Part shown: piece by piece, positions 8,631 to 15,970 of the stretch
How the letters are laid out: every line of letters begins with the position of its first letter
Numbering within the stretch: position 1 is the first letter of the stretch
From: JAGQRJ01 sp041402045
GTDB lineage: Bacteria; Planctomycetota; J058
DNA: 30,698 bases
Direction: 5' to 3'
NCBI GenBank assembly: GCA_041402045.1
Contig: JAWKSZ010000086.1
Span: forward strand, 1-30,698
Position numbers and translations under genes: made by a program
The notes under the pieces: model-generated
The model's database searches: none
Told to the model about the DNA's origin: nothing
Seen by the model: the letters and a program-made list of their open reading frames with translations, nothing else

Positions 8631-10697
8631 TCCAACCCGAGCCCCTGCGGCCCCCGCCCGCTCCCGGTGATCTCCTCCGCCCCCCCGCCCGCGCCGCGGC
8701 GCTCGCGCATGGGCTGGTGGCGCGCCGGGGTGCTGCTCACGGTCCACGCGCTGATCGCCGCGCACATTGCGCACTGGCTGGCCACGGGGCGGACCCTGAC
8801 CCCCCTCGAGCCGTCGGAGGCCATGCAGCTCGGGACCGAGGGCTGGGTCAACGCGGGGCTGATCTTCTTCGCGCTCACCCTCCTGAGCACGGCGGTCGTC
8901 GGGCGCTTCTTCTGCGGCTGGGCCTGCCACCTGGTCGCGCTCCAGGACGGCGCGCGCTGGCTCCTCAAGCGCGTGGGCGTCACGCCCCGGCCGCTGCGCT
9001 CGCGGGCCCTGGCCTTCGCCCCGCTCCTGGCCGCGCTCTACATGTTCGCCTGGCCGGTGATCCAACGGATCCGCGCGCAGCAGCCCTTCGACGGCGGGCT
9101 GCACCTGACCACGAGCGGGTTCTGGGACACCTTCCCCACCTGGCCCGTGAGCCTGGCGACCTTCGCCACCTGCGGGTTCCTCTGCGTCTACCTGCTCGGA
9201 TCCAAGGGCTTCTGCACCTACGCCTGCCCCTACGGCGCGCTGTTCGGCCTGCTCGACCCCCTGGCCCCCGGGCGGATCCGGGTCAGCGACGCCTGCAACC
9301 ACTGCGGGCAGTGCACGAGCGTGTGCTCCTCCAACGTGCTCGTGCACGCCGAGGTGCGGGACTACGGGACGGTCAAGGACCCGGGCTGCATGCGCTGCCT
9401 GGATTGCGTCGCCTCTTGCCCCACCGGCGCCCTGTCCTTCGGCTTCGGCGCGCCCGGGGTCCTGACCCGACCGCGCCAGGACCCGGCGCCGCGCAAGGGG
9501 ATCGGCTGGCGGGTCGAGCTCCTGCTGGTCGTCGTGTTCGCCGCGGTGTTCGCCGCGTTCTACGGGCTCCTGGGCTGGGTCCCGTTCCTGTTCGCCCTGG
9601 GCCTCGCCGGCTGCGGCGCGGCCTTGGCCTGGGTTGCGCTCAAGCTGCTCACCCGGCCCAGCGTGAAGCTCGGCGGCTGGGCGCTCAAGCGCGCCGGCGC
9701 GCGCACCCGGCTGGGCACGGCGTTCCTCGCGCTGGGGGTGCCCGGCGGCGTCCTGCTCACGGCCTACGCGGCCGCGCTCCAGGGGTTCGAGGCGCGGGCC
9801 GCGAGCCTGCACGACGCCACCGGCGCGATCCGCCCCGGGGGCTGGGACGACCACCTGCTGCGCACGTCCCGCGGCGAGCGGCTGAGCGCGCCGGAGCTGG
9901 AGCAGGTGCAGGGCGCCCTCGCCGCCAGCCAGCGGGTCTCTGCTTGGAGCCCGATCGACACGTCGGAGAACCTGCGGCGCCTGGCCTGGCTGCACCTGCT
10001 CGCGGGCGACGACGCCGAGGCCGAGGCCGCGCTGAGCGCGCTCCTCGCCGCGCACCCCGACGCGGCGAACGTGCAGTGGAACGCGGGCAACTTCTACGCC
10101 GCCCACAACCGCCCCGACGAGGCCGAGGCGGCCTACCGCGCGGCCCTCGAGCTCGCCCCCGCCGAAGCCCCCGGGCGCTACTACGCTCTGGCCCAGCTCT
10201 TGCTCAGCCGACGGCAGCTCGAGCCGGCGCTCGAGGTCCTGCGCCAGGGGATCGCGCACACCGACGGACACCCCGAGGTGGGCCTGCTCCACCACCTCCT
10301 GGGCGAGCTCCTGGCCCAGACCGGCGACCTCGAGGGCGCGGTCGCGGCCCTCGAGCGCGCGCTGGACCGCGCGCCAGAGCACCCCGAGACCCTCCACTTC
10401 CGCCTGGGCAACGCCCTCTGCCAGGTCGGGCGCCACGCCGAGGGCGCCGCGCACTACGAGGCGATCCTCGAGCTGCACCCCGGCGACCCGCGCCTGCACC
10501 ACGTGGCCGGGCTGGCCTGGGTCGACGCCGGCGAGCCTGCGCGCGCGCGCCCGCACCTCGAGGCGATCCTGCCCGCCGACGGCTTCCGCGACCCGGAGGT
10601 GCTCAAGGCCCTGTCCGACGTGCTCGAGGCCCTGGGCGAGACCGCCCGCGCGGCCGAGCTCCGCGCCGAGTGGGAGGCCCTGCGCCGCGGGCGCTAG
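8628..10697 (+). CDS. Membrane polyferredoxin (NapH/NosR/CcoG-like) fused to TPR repeats
   Basis: 689 residues. The N-terminal half is an integral-membrane 4Fe-4S protein with segments around 32-52, 78-98, 130-150 and 175-195, a CGWACH motif (NapH relatives usually have CGWxCP), CTYACPYGA, and two ferredoxin-type clusters, CNHCGQCTSVC (from about 223) and CMRCLDCVASCP (from about 254). Two or three further membrane helices follow at about 290-345 and 365-390. The C-terminal 260 residues are TPR-like (NVQWNAGNFYAAHNRPDEAE and several A/L-rich helical pairs). Such proteins pass electrons across or along the membrane; the TPR part suggests a protein partner. Start GTG 8628 is chosen because a TATCCT box sits 6 nt upstream; ATG 8709 (MGWWRAG) is the alternative. 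No reductase or oxidase partner is adjacent. Confidence 0.85.
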   Translation: MSNPSPCGPRPLPVISSAPPPAPRRSRMGWWRAGVLLTVHALIAAHIAHWLATGRTLTPLEPSEAMQLGTEGWVNAGLIFFALTLLSTAVVGRFFCGWACHLVALQDGARWLLKRVGVTPRPLRSRALAFAPLLAALYMFAWPVIQRIRAQQPFDGGLHLTTSGFWDTFPTWPVSLATFATCGFLCVYLLGSKGFCTYACPYGALFGLLDPLAPGRIRVSDACNHCGQCTSVCSSNVLVHAEVRDYGTVKDPGCMRCLDCVASCPTGALSFGFGAPGVLTRPRQDPAPRKGIGWRVELLLVVVFAAVFAAFYGLLGWVPFLFALGLAGCGAALAWVALKLLTRPSVKLGGWALKRAGARTRLGTAFLALGVPGGVLLTAYAAALQGFEARAASLHDATGAIRPGGWDDHLLRTSRGERLSAPELEQVQGALAASQRVSAWSPIDTSENLRRLAWLHLLAGDDAEAEAALSALLAAHPDAANVQWNAGNFYAAHNRPDEAEAAYRAALELAPAEAPGRYYALAQLLLSRRQLEPALEVLRQGIAHTDGHPEVGLLHHLLGELLAQTGDLEGAVAALERALDRAPEHPETLHFRLGNALCQVGRHAEGAAHYEAILELHPGDPRLHHVAGLAWVDAGEPARARPHLEAILPADGFRDPEVLKALSDVLEALGETARAAELRAEWEALRRGR

Positions 10698-10773
10698 CCG
10701 CACTCCAAACGGCTCGGCGGATTGGAACCCCGATTCGCTCGCACGCCTTCCCGGGGCGGGACACCCTGTGCGC

Positions 10774-11544
10774 ATGAACGCTCCCTCCACTGCCCGTCGT
10801 GCTCGTGCCCCCCGTGCCTGCGTCGTGTGCGGCGACCCGGTCGCCGCCCTCTCGCCCTGCCCTTCGTGCCGGGTTCCCGACCACGCGGCCTGCGCCCCGC
10901 ACGCCGCGAACTGCGGCGCGCTGGGCTGCCCTGCGGGATCGCACACTCCGGGCACCGCCACGGAGGAGGCGCCCGCGCGGGACGCGACGTGGAGCAACGC
11001 CATGCCCGGCCGGAACCGCGTAGGGCATTGCGCCGGCTGCGGCGAGCGCCTGGATCCACGCGACACGTCCTCGTGCATGCGCTACGGCTGCGACGCCTCG
11101 TATCACCGACGGTGCGCCTCGGGCACGCGCTGCGTGGGGTGCGGCTACCTCCTGGGTGAGTTCCACGCGCCCTGGCCCACCACCCTGCTCCTGTTCGCGG
11201 GGCTCTACACGCTGGGTTCGAGCCTGGTGGTCTACACGACCTTTCCCGTCGTGCACCAACTCTCGACCCGTGCGCTCCTGCTGCTCGGGGCTTTTGGCCC
11301 GCTCGCGGTCGCGCTGGGGATCTATGCGTGGACCCGGGAGCGATACCGAAATCACAGCGTCGCGATCAACGGTCCGCTCGCCCTGGGCAACGTGTTGCTC
11401 GCGGTGACCGTGATCGCAGGGTGCTCCGGCATGGCCTTCTTCCGGAAGGGTCAGTCGGGCATGGGGAGCGTGCTACTCGGCGTCGCAGCGCTCGGCTTCG
11501 TGTTCCGACGCCTGTTCCACGCGGAGACAGGACGCTACTACTGA
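10774..11544 (+). CDS. Membrane protein with two tandem RING-like zinc fingers
   Basis: 256 residues. Finger 1 (C16-x2-C19-x9-C29-x2-C32-x4-H37-x2-C40-x6-C47-x4-C52) and finger 2 (about 86-124: C-x2-C-x11-C-x4-C-x4-H-x2-C-x5-C-x2-C) each have eight ligands in the order CCCCHCCC, like prokaryotic RING-finger families. The C-terminal half has about four membrane helices (TTLLLFAGLYTLGSSLVVYT, ALLLLGAFGPLAVALGIYAW, NVLLAVTVIAG, GSVLLGVAALGFVF). The fingers therefore sit at a membrane; whether they bind protein partners or act in ubiquitin-like transfer is unknown, and no E1, E2 or ubiquitin-like gene is nearby. ATG 10774 is preferred over GTG 10768. CACCCT lies 6 nt upstream of the ATG, a weak version of the leaderless pattern. 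A decayed paralogue lies at 11963-12513. Confidence 0.8.
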   Translation: MNAPSTARRARAPRACVVCGDPVAALSPCPSCRVPDHAACAPHAANCGALGCPAGSHTPGTATEEAPARDATWSNAMPGRNRVGHCAGCGERLDPRDTSSCMRYGCDASYHRRCASGTRCVGCGYLLGEFHAPWPTTLLLFAGLYTLGSSLVVYTTFPVVHQLSTRALLLLGAFGPLAVALGIYAWTRERYRNHSVAINGPLALGNVLLAVTVIAGCSGMAFFRKGQSGMGSVLLGVAALGFVFRRLFHAETGRYY

Positions 11545-11560
11545 GCGCGCGGCAGCGCCT

Positions 11561-11940
11561 TCAGTTCGCGTAGAGCTGGAGCCCCTCGGCCACCGCGTCG
11601 GCCAGGCGCAGCGTCGTGTCCAGGTCCGGGTGGCGGAGCATGACGAACCCGTCCGAGAGCAAGGTCTGCTTCCAGTCGCGGCGCGGCGCGCCGATCGGGC
11701 GCAGCTCGTGGCGCACCAGCGCGGGGCCCAGGTCCCGCTCCAGCGCGCCGAGGCCGCGGATCGCGTGGATCCGGCCTTGGCCCTGGGCGCGCTTGAAGAC
11801 CATGGCCACGTTGTAGCGCCGCTGGACGGGGCGCGAGAGCCGCCCGTGGCGCAGGACCTCGCCCCAGGCGCGGTAGACGTCGAAGTCGCAGGTGCGGTTC
11901 ATGAGCTCGCCGGAGTTGCCCCCTGGCGGGCGACAGGTGA
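11561..11940 (-). pseudogene. Detached copy of the ATP-grasp gene 3' end (repeat copy A)
   Basis: This 380-bp stretch repeats the 3' end of the ATP-grasp gene at 12535-12915 with about ten substitutions and two small indels (about 97% identity by hand alignment). It encodes the last 126 or so residues of that protein in frame, from CRPPGGNSGEL to a stop at 11561, ending AEGLQLYAN. An internal ATG at 11902 (MNRTCDF) could make a 113-residue fragment, but there is no ATP-grasp core and no ribosome site, so it is best read as a remnant. Similarity stops abruptly at 11940, just upstream of the second RING-like gene. This copy keeps the natural-looking C-terminus, whereas the full gene has lost it through a 1-bp deletion. 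Confidence 0.85.
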
Positions 11941-11962
11941 CGCACGTTCACCCGACACCCCG

Positions 11963-12310
11963 ATGCACCCGTGCACCCACTGCGGGGGAGACGGCGTCCG
12001 GGCGGACGACGCCAACACCTGCTTTCACTGCGGCGTGCCGTTTCACCTCGAAGTGTACCTTCCAGGCCCGCCGCTGCCCCTGCGGGGGCGCTTGGTCATG
12101 TCGGAGGCGCGCAGGCCACTCATGCTCGTGTGGGCGTGCGCGCTATGGAGCCTCGGCGCAGTGTCATTAGTGCTCGCGACGTGGCCCGTCGTGCTGCACC
12201 CGTTGACGACCCGCGCGCTGCTCCTCGCCGGCGCCTTCGGGCCGGTGGCGCTCGGCGCGGCGGCGTATGTCTACTCCAGCGCCGTCGTCCCCGCCGACCG
12301 ACGAACGTGA
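11963..12310 (+). pseudogene. Decayed RING-like membrane protein, paralogue of 10774-11544
   Basis: A 115-residue open frame that starts like finger 2 of the intact gene (MHPCTHCGG, then CFHCGVPFH) and continues into two membrane helices; PLTTRALLLAGAFGPVALG matches QLSTRALLLLGAFGPLAVA of the intact paralogue. The second half of the zinc finger is missing from this frame, but the ligands appear in another frame at 12054-12083 (C-x6-C-x-C), and the third and fourth helices lie in yet other frames downstream. This points to several indels. The first finger of the intact paralogue has no counterpart. The gene lies between the two copies of the ATP-grasp 3' end. It could still express a short membrane protein, but the pattern fits a pseudogene. 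Confidence 0.65.
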
Positions 12311-13765
12311 ACCGCCGGCTCCTCCTGGGAGGTCTGGCGCTCCTCCTGGCGACCGCGGGGCTGGGGCTGTGGGTGGCGACTCGGCGGCCAGCCCGGGTGG
12401 GATCTCCGCGGGCTTCCTCGGACTGTGCGCGTTCCTGCTGGCGTTGCGCGCGCGTGCGCGAGATCGGAACTGAACTGGCGCGCCGACTTCTGGCGCGAAG
12501 CCACGACCCCTAGGCACACCGGGCGCTAGGGGGCTCAGTTCGCGGCCAGAGCTGGAGCCCTCGGCCACCGCGTCGGCCAGGCGCAGCGTCGTGTCCAGGT
12601 CCGGGTGGCGGAGCATGACGAACCCGTCCGAGAGCAAGGTCTGCTTCCAGTCCCGGCGCGGGGCGCCGATCGGGCGCAGCTCGTGGCGCACCAGCGCAGG
12701 GCCCAGGTCCCGCTCCAGCGCGCCGAGGCCGCGGATCGCGTGAATCCGGCCCTGGCCCTGGGCGCGCTTGAAGACCATGGCCACGTTGTAGCGCCGCTGG
12801 ACGGGGCGCGAGAGCCGGCCGTGGCGCAGGACCTCGCCCCAGGCGCGGTAGACGTCGAAGTCGCAGGTGCGGTTCATGAGCTCGCCGGAGTTGCCGCCCG
12901 GGGGGCGACAGGCGATTTCGCCGAACACGACCTCGTCGTCGGGGGTGTGGAACCACTCCATGTGGGTCAGGCCGGTGTCGAACTCGAGCGCCGCGAGCAC
13001 GCGCTCGCACATGGCCTGGGCGCGGGCGAACACCGGGGCGTTCAGGTCGCGCAGCGAGATCGTCTGCGGGCTGACCGACTCCACCGAGCGCGCGGTGAGC
13101 ATGTCCGGGCGATACAGCTCCACGTTGCGGAACAGGATCTTGCCCCCGGCGCTCAAGGTGTCGAAGGTGTATTCCGTGCCGCGCACGAACTCCTCGACCA
13201 TGTACGCGCCGGCGCCGAGCCGCGGGAGGAGCGCCTCGAGCTCCGCGGCGGAGTCGACGCGGTAGGTGTCGGCGGAGCCCGCGCCGGCCACGGGCTTCAC
13301 GATCAGGGGGAAGCCCGTGTGCTCCGCGGCGGCGCGGACCTCGGCGGCGCTGGCCGCCCGCGCGTGCCGCGGGTTGCGCACCCCGGCGCGGTCGAGGGCC
13401 TCGCGCATGAGGTGCTTGTCGCGGAAGCGCGCGACCTGCGCGGGCTTGAGCCCGGGGAGCCCGAAGGCCTGGCGCACCTGGGCCGCGAGCTCGACGCCCG
13501 CCTCCCACAGGCACTCGACCCGGTCGAGCTTGACCGGGCGACCGCCCAGGCGCACGTCCCAGCCGCGCAGCGCGCGGATCAGGGCGGGCGCGTCCCACAG
13601 CGTGGGCACGTGCAGGTAGGCGGCGAGGCCCTCGCGCGCGACCTGGGGCACGCTGGCCAGGGGCTGGTCGCCCACGCCGAGGACCCGCACACCGGCCTGG
13701 GCCAGCCCGCGCACGAAGTAGGGGATCTCGGCGGGGAAGCCGGGTTGCAGGACGAGCACGTTCAT
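12167..13765 (-). CDS. ATP-grasp domain protein with frameshifted C-terminus
   Basis: ATP-grasp ligase-like protein; enzymes of this fold use ATP to activate a carboxylate through an acyl-phosphate and join it to an amine or thiol. A Rossmann-like N-terminal domain (MNVLVLQPGFPAEIPYFVRGL) is followed by the ATP-grasp core from about residue 130: RFRDKHLMREAL, PLIVKPVAGAGSADTYRV, VEEFVRGTEYTFDTL and the metal-site segment VVFGEIACRPPGGNSGELMN. Substrate unknown. Compared with the detached copy at 11561-11940, a C is missing near 12558-12560 (CCC versus CCCC). The native end would be about residue 408 (LQLYAN-type); instead the frame reads on to a stop at 12167, giving 532 codons whose last 130 are antisense to the decayed RING-like gene and look non-biological. 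ATG 13765 follows GAGG. The conserved part ends near 12560. Confidence 0.82.
   Translation of the reverse strand: MNVLVLQPGFPAEIPYFVRGLAQAGVRVLGVGDQPLASVPQVAREGLAAYLHVPTLWDAPALIRALRGWDVRLGGRPVKLDRVECLWEAGVELAAQVRQAFGLPGLKPAQVARFRDKHLMREALDRAGVRNPRHARAASAAEVRAAAEHTGFPLIVKPVAGAGSADTYRVDSAAELEALLPRLGAGAYMVEEFVRGTEYTFDTLSAGGKILFRNVELYRPDMLTARSVESVSPQTISLRDLNAPVFARAQAMCERVLAALEFDTGLTHMEWFHTPDDEVVFGEIACRPPGGNSGELMNRTCDFDVYRAWGEVLRHGRLSRPVQRRYNVAMVFKRAQGQGRIHAIRGLGALERDLGPALVRHELRPIGAPRRDWKQTLLSDGFVMLRHPDLDTTLRLADAVAEGSSSGRELSPLAPGVPRGRGFAPEVGAPVQFRSRARARNASRNAHSPRKPAEIPPGLAAESPPTAPAPRSPGGAPDLPGGAGGSRSSVGGDDGAGVDIRRRAERHRPEGAGEEQRAGRQRVQHDGPRREH
12307..12513 (+). pseudogene. Remnant of the last two membrane helices of the decayed RING-like gene
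   Basis: GTG 12307 overlaps the preceding stop by 4 nt (GTGA) and opens a 68-residue frame beginning VNRRLLLGGLALLLATAGLG, which matches INGPLALGNVLLAVTVIAG in the intact paralogue. The next helix (SAGFLGLCAFLLALRARARD) is in a different frame and ends at TGA 12471-12473. The frame change falls near 12375-12390. The stretch therefore looks like the broken 3' end of one original gene. A small translationally coupled membrane protein is a less likely alternative. Confidence 0.45.
12535..12915. repeat. Repeat copy B of the ATP-grasp 3' end (direct repeat of 11561-11940)
   Basis: Direct repeat in the same orientation as copy A, 974 bp away. The alignment is colinear over about 380 bp. Left-end differences are the stop region (GCGTAGAG in A, GCGGCCAGAG in B) and CCCC versus CCC. 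The right end is sharp: GACAGGTGA in A against GACAGGCGA in B, with no similarity beyond. The unit between the copies is the decayed RING-like gene. Confidence 0.85.
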
Positions 13766-13833
13766 GGAGACCTCGGAGGAAGGCGGAGTGTAGCCGCGCC
13801 AGTCGGCGCGGGGCCAGGCCCGGGGGCAAGGGG

Positions 13834-13848
13834 TATGATCCCCTCGTG
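13834..13848 (+). promoter_or_regulatory. Putative leaderless promoter: TATGAT, 6 nt, GTG start
   Basis: TATGAT (13834-13839), a near-consensus -10, is followed by 6 nt (CCCCTC) and GTG 13846. There is no ribosome-site-like sequence before the GTG. Spacing is identical to that at 8616-8630 and 26195-26209. Confidence 0.6.
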
Positions 13849-15822
13849 GATCCCTTGCTCGGACGCACGATTGGCGGGCTGAGCCTCGAGCGCAAGCTCG
13901 GGGCCGGCGGCATGGCCGCGGTCTACGCGGGCCCCGACAGCGAGGACGGCGGCGCGGTCCGCGCGATCAAGCTGCTCTCCGTCGCCAGCCACGATCACCT
14001 CAAGGCGCGCTTCGAGCGCGAGGCCAAGATCGGCCACCGCTTGAACCACCCGCTGTTGGTGGGGGTCACCCGCTACGGCGTCTCCGGCGACTACCACTAC
14101 ATGGTCATGGACTTCGTCGACGGCGAGGACCTGGCCCACGTGCTCAAGCGCGAGGCGCCGCTGGAGTGGGCGCTCGTGGCCGGGATCGGGCGCGACATTG
14201 CCCAGGCGCTGGCCGCCGTGCACGAGCTCGACCTGGTGCACCGCGACCTCAAGCCGCAGAACGTGCTGCTCGACACCACCGGGCGCGTGCGCCTCGCCGA
14301 CTTCGGGCTCGCGAGCTGGCGCAGCGGCCCCGAGGAGCTGCAGCGGGTGGGCGACCTGTCCCTGACCCGCACCGGCGACGCGTTCGGGACGCCGATGTAC
14401 ATGGCGCCCGAGCAGTTCACCGACGCCAAGAGCGCGACCGCCTCCGCCGACCTCTACGCCCTGGGCGTGCTCCTGTTCGAGGCCCTCGCCGGGCGGGTGC
14501 CGTTCCACGCGAGCAACGCCCACGACCTCTCGCGCCTGCACTGCGAGGTCGAGCCCCCCGACCTCGAACCCCTGGCCAGCGACGCCCCTGTCGAGCTGCG
14601 GGTCCTGATCCAGGAGCTCCTCGCCAAGCACCCCGACGACCGCCCGCTGCAGGCCAGCGAGGTCGCTGAGCGCCTGGGGGCGCTGGCCGAGCGCGGCAAG
14701 GCGACGCCGCTCAAGCTCCAGGGCAGCACGCCCTCGGGCACCGCGTTCCGGCCCCAGGGCCTCGAGACCCCGCGCCCGACGGTGGGCCTCTCCAGCGCCG
14801 GGCGCGGCCTGGGCTGGTTGGGGGCGCTCTTGGTCCTGGGCGGCGCGCTGCTCTTCGCCTGGCAGCAGCGCTGGGTGCACCGGGTCTTCGCCAGCGACGT
14901 CGAGCGCGACCGCTACGCCGCGATCCTGCGCGCCGCCGAGCTCGCCAGCCAGGAGCCCCAGGCCTACGTCGACGCCCTCGAGGCCCACGTGCGCGACGTG
15001 GGCCCCCAGGGCTGGCTCAGCGCCGAGGTCCAGCGCCGGCTGGAGACCCCGGTGCACCTGCACGAGTCGATCTACTTCGTGCCCGAGACCGGCGCCGACG
15101 AGCAGCTCGTCGCGATCCCCGCAGGCACCTACACGATCGGGGTCGAGGGCGGGGACGGCGAGTCCCGCACCAAGCGCCGCACGGTCACGCTCTCGGGGTT
15201 CCTGATCGACCGCGCCGAAGTGGGCAACGCCGAGTACCGCCGCTTCGTGGCCCGCTTTCAGGCGGCCGGGGTCGCGCCCCTCGACCCCTCGGTCGCGGTG
15301 GGCGCGGTGGTCGAGCGCTCGAAGCAGCGCAGCCCCGACCCCGCGGGTCCGGTGGTCGGGCTGTCGGCCTACGAGGCCACGCAGTTCGCCGAGTTCTACG
15401 GACGCCGGCTGCCCAGCGAGGCCGAGTGGGAGGTCGCCGCGAGCTGGGACCCCGCCGCCGCCAAGCCCCGGCGCTACCCCTGGGGGAGCCTCGAGCCCGA
15501 CGCCGCGGAGCGCAAGTTCTTCGCGAACCTCGCCTTCGCCGACTACGGCTACGTCAACGACGCGGGCGAGTTCGTCAACGAGTTCACGCCCTCGGGGCAC
15601 TTCGAGTTCGACCGCTCCGAGTTCGGGCTCCTCGACTGCGCCGGCAACGCCCGGGAGTGGTGCCAGGGCAGCCTCCCGCTCCCCGGCCCCCAGCCCCTGC
15701 GCGGCGGCTCGATCTACAGCGATCGCGCCGACGCCGTGGAGCTGACCCACCGCGCCGAGTCCCTCCCCACGGAGCGTCCCCCGGACGCCGGCTTCCGCAC
15801 GGTCCTCCCCTTCGCCAACTGA
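13846..15822 (+). CDS. Serine/threonine kinase with C-terminal sulfatase-modifying-factor (FGE-fold) domain
   Basis: 658 residues. Kinase at about 10-280 with an intact active site: GAGGMAAVY loop (19-27), K42, E59, HRDLKPQN (132-139), DFG (152-154), GTPMYMAPEQ (181-190). One membrane helix at about 322-344 (GWLGALLVLGGALLFAW). Periplasmic part at about 418-655 is an FGE-sulfatase domain: LVAIPAGTYTIG, GLSAYEATQFAEFYGRRLPS, YPWG, GLLDCAGNAREWC, RGGSIYSDR and a final GFRTVLPF. The two catalytic cysteines of formylglycine-generating enzyme after RGGS are replaced (S and A by position), so this domain is probably a binding sensor and not an oxidase. Architecture resembles the Pkn1-type kinases of chlamydiae, planctomycetes and myxobacteria. 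GTG 13846 is supported by the TATGAT box 6 nt upstream. Divergent from the ATP-grasp gene with an 80-bp gap. Confidence 0.93.
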   Translation: MDPLLGRTIGGLSLERKLGAGGMAAVYAGPDSEDGGAVRAIKLLSVASHDHLKARFEREAKIGHRLNHPLLVGVTRYGVSGDYHYMVMDFVDGEDLAHVLKREAPLEWALVAGIGRDIAQALAAVHELDLVHRDLKPQNVLLDTTGRVRLADFGLASWRSGPEELQRVGDLSLTRTGDAFGTPMYMAPEQFTDAKSATASADLYALGVLLFEALAGRVPFHASNAHDLSRLHCEVEPPDLEPLASDAPVELRVLIQELLAKHPDDRPLQASEVAERLGALAERGKATPLKLQGSTPSGTAFRPQGLETPRPTVGLSSAGRGLGWLGALLVLGGALLFAWQQRWVHRVFASDVERDRYAAILRAAELASQEPQAYVDALEAHVRDVGPQGWLSAEVQRRLETPVHLHESIYFVPETGADEQLVAIPAGTYTIGVEGGDGESRTKRRTVTLSGFLIDRAEVGNAEYRRFVARFQAAGVAPLDPSVAVGAVVERSKQRSPDPAGPVVGLSAYEATQFAEFYGRRLPSEAEWEVAASWDPAAAKPRRYPWGSLEPDAAERKFFANLAFADYGYVNDAGEFVNEFTPSGHFEFDRSEFGLLDCAGNAREWCQGSLPLPGPQPLRGGSIYSDRADAVELTHRAESLPTERPPDAGFRTVLPFAN

Positions 15823-15872
15823 CCGACGCCGAGCGGCTCCGCCGCGCGACCGCGCCGACACGCCAGGGAGGA

Positions 15873-15897
15873 ACACGGAGACACGGAAGCCACGGAG
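15873..15897. repeat. Short imperfect repeat of CACGGA
   Basis: Three spaced copies of CACGGA occur within 25 bp in the gap between two convergent genes (stops at 15822 and 15971). From memory, purine-rich strings of this kind (ACACGGAGACACGGA) recur between genes in large soil and aquatic bacterial genomes. The rest of this 148-bp gap holds a 5-bp stem hairpin GCGGC-TCC-GCCGC (15833-15845) that might act as a weak terminator, and nothing else recognisable. Confidence 0.4.
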
Positions 15898-15970
15898 GTC
15901 CCGCCCACCGCTCACGCTCCCCTGTGTTCACACCCCACATGGGAGCTCCGCTCAGGCGCGAGCGCAGGGC

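Noticed and set aside
7763..10777. Plus-strand open frame of about 1000 codons
   Set aside because: Runs antisense to the secreted protein and then out of frame through the polyferredoxin gene; Arg/Pro/Ala-rich with no motif.
11561..11902. A separate 113-residue protein gene
   Set aside because: It is the duplicated tail of the ATP-grasp gene, with no ribosome site and no complete domain; treated as a remnant.
10774..13765. A bacterial ubiquitin-like conjugation operon
   Set aside because: RING-like fingers and an ATP-grasp enzyme are present, but no E1, E2, ubiquitin-like or deubiquitinase gene is seen, so the label is not supported.
15873..15897. CRISPR or other regularly spaced array
   Set aside because: Only three copies of a 6-nt string within 25 bp; no repeat-spacer structure there or elsewhere in the window.
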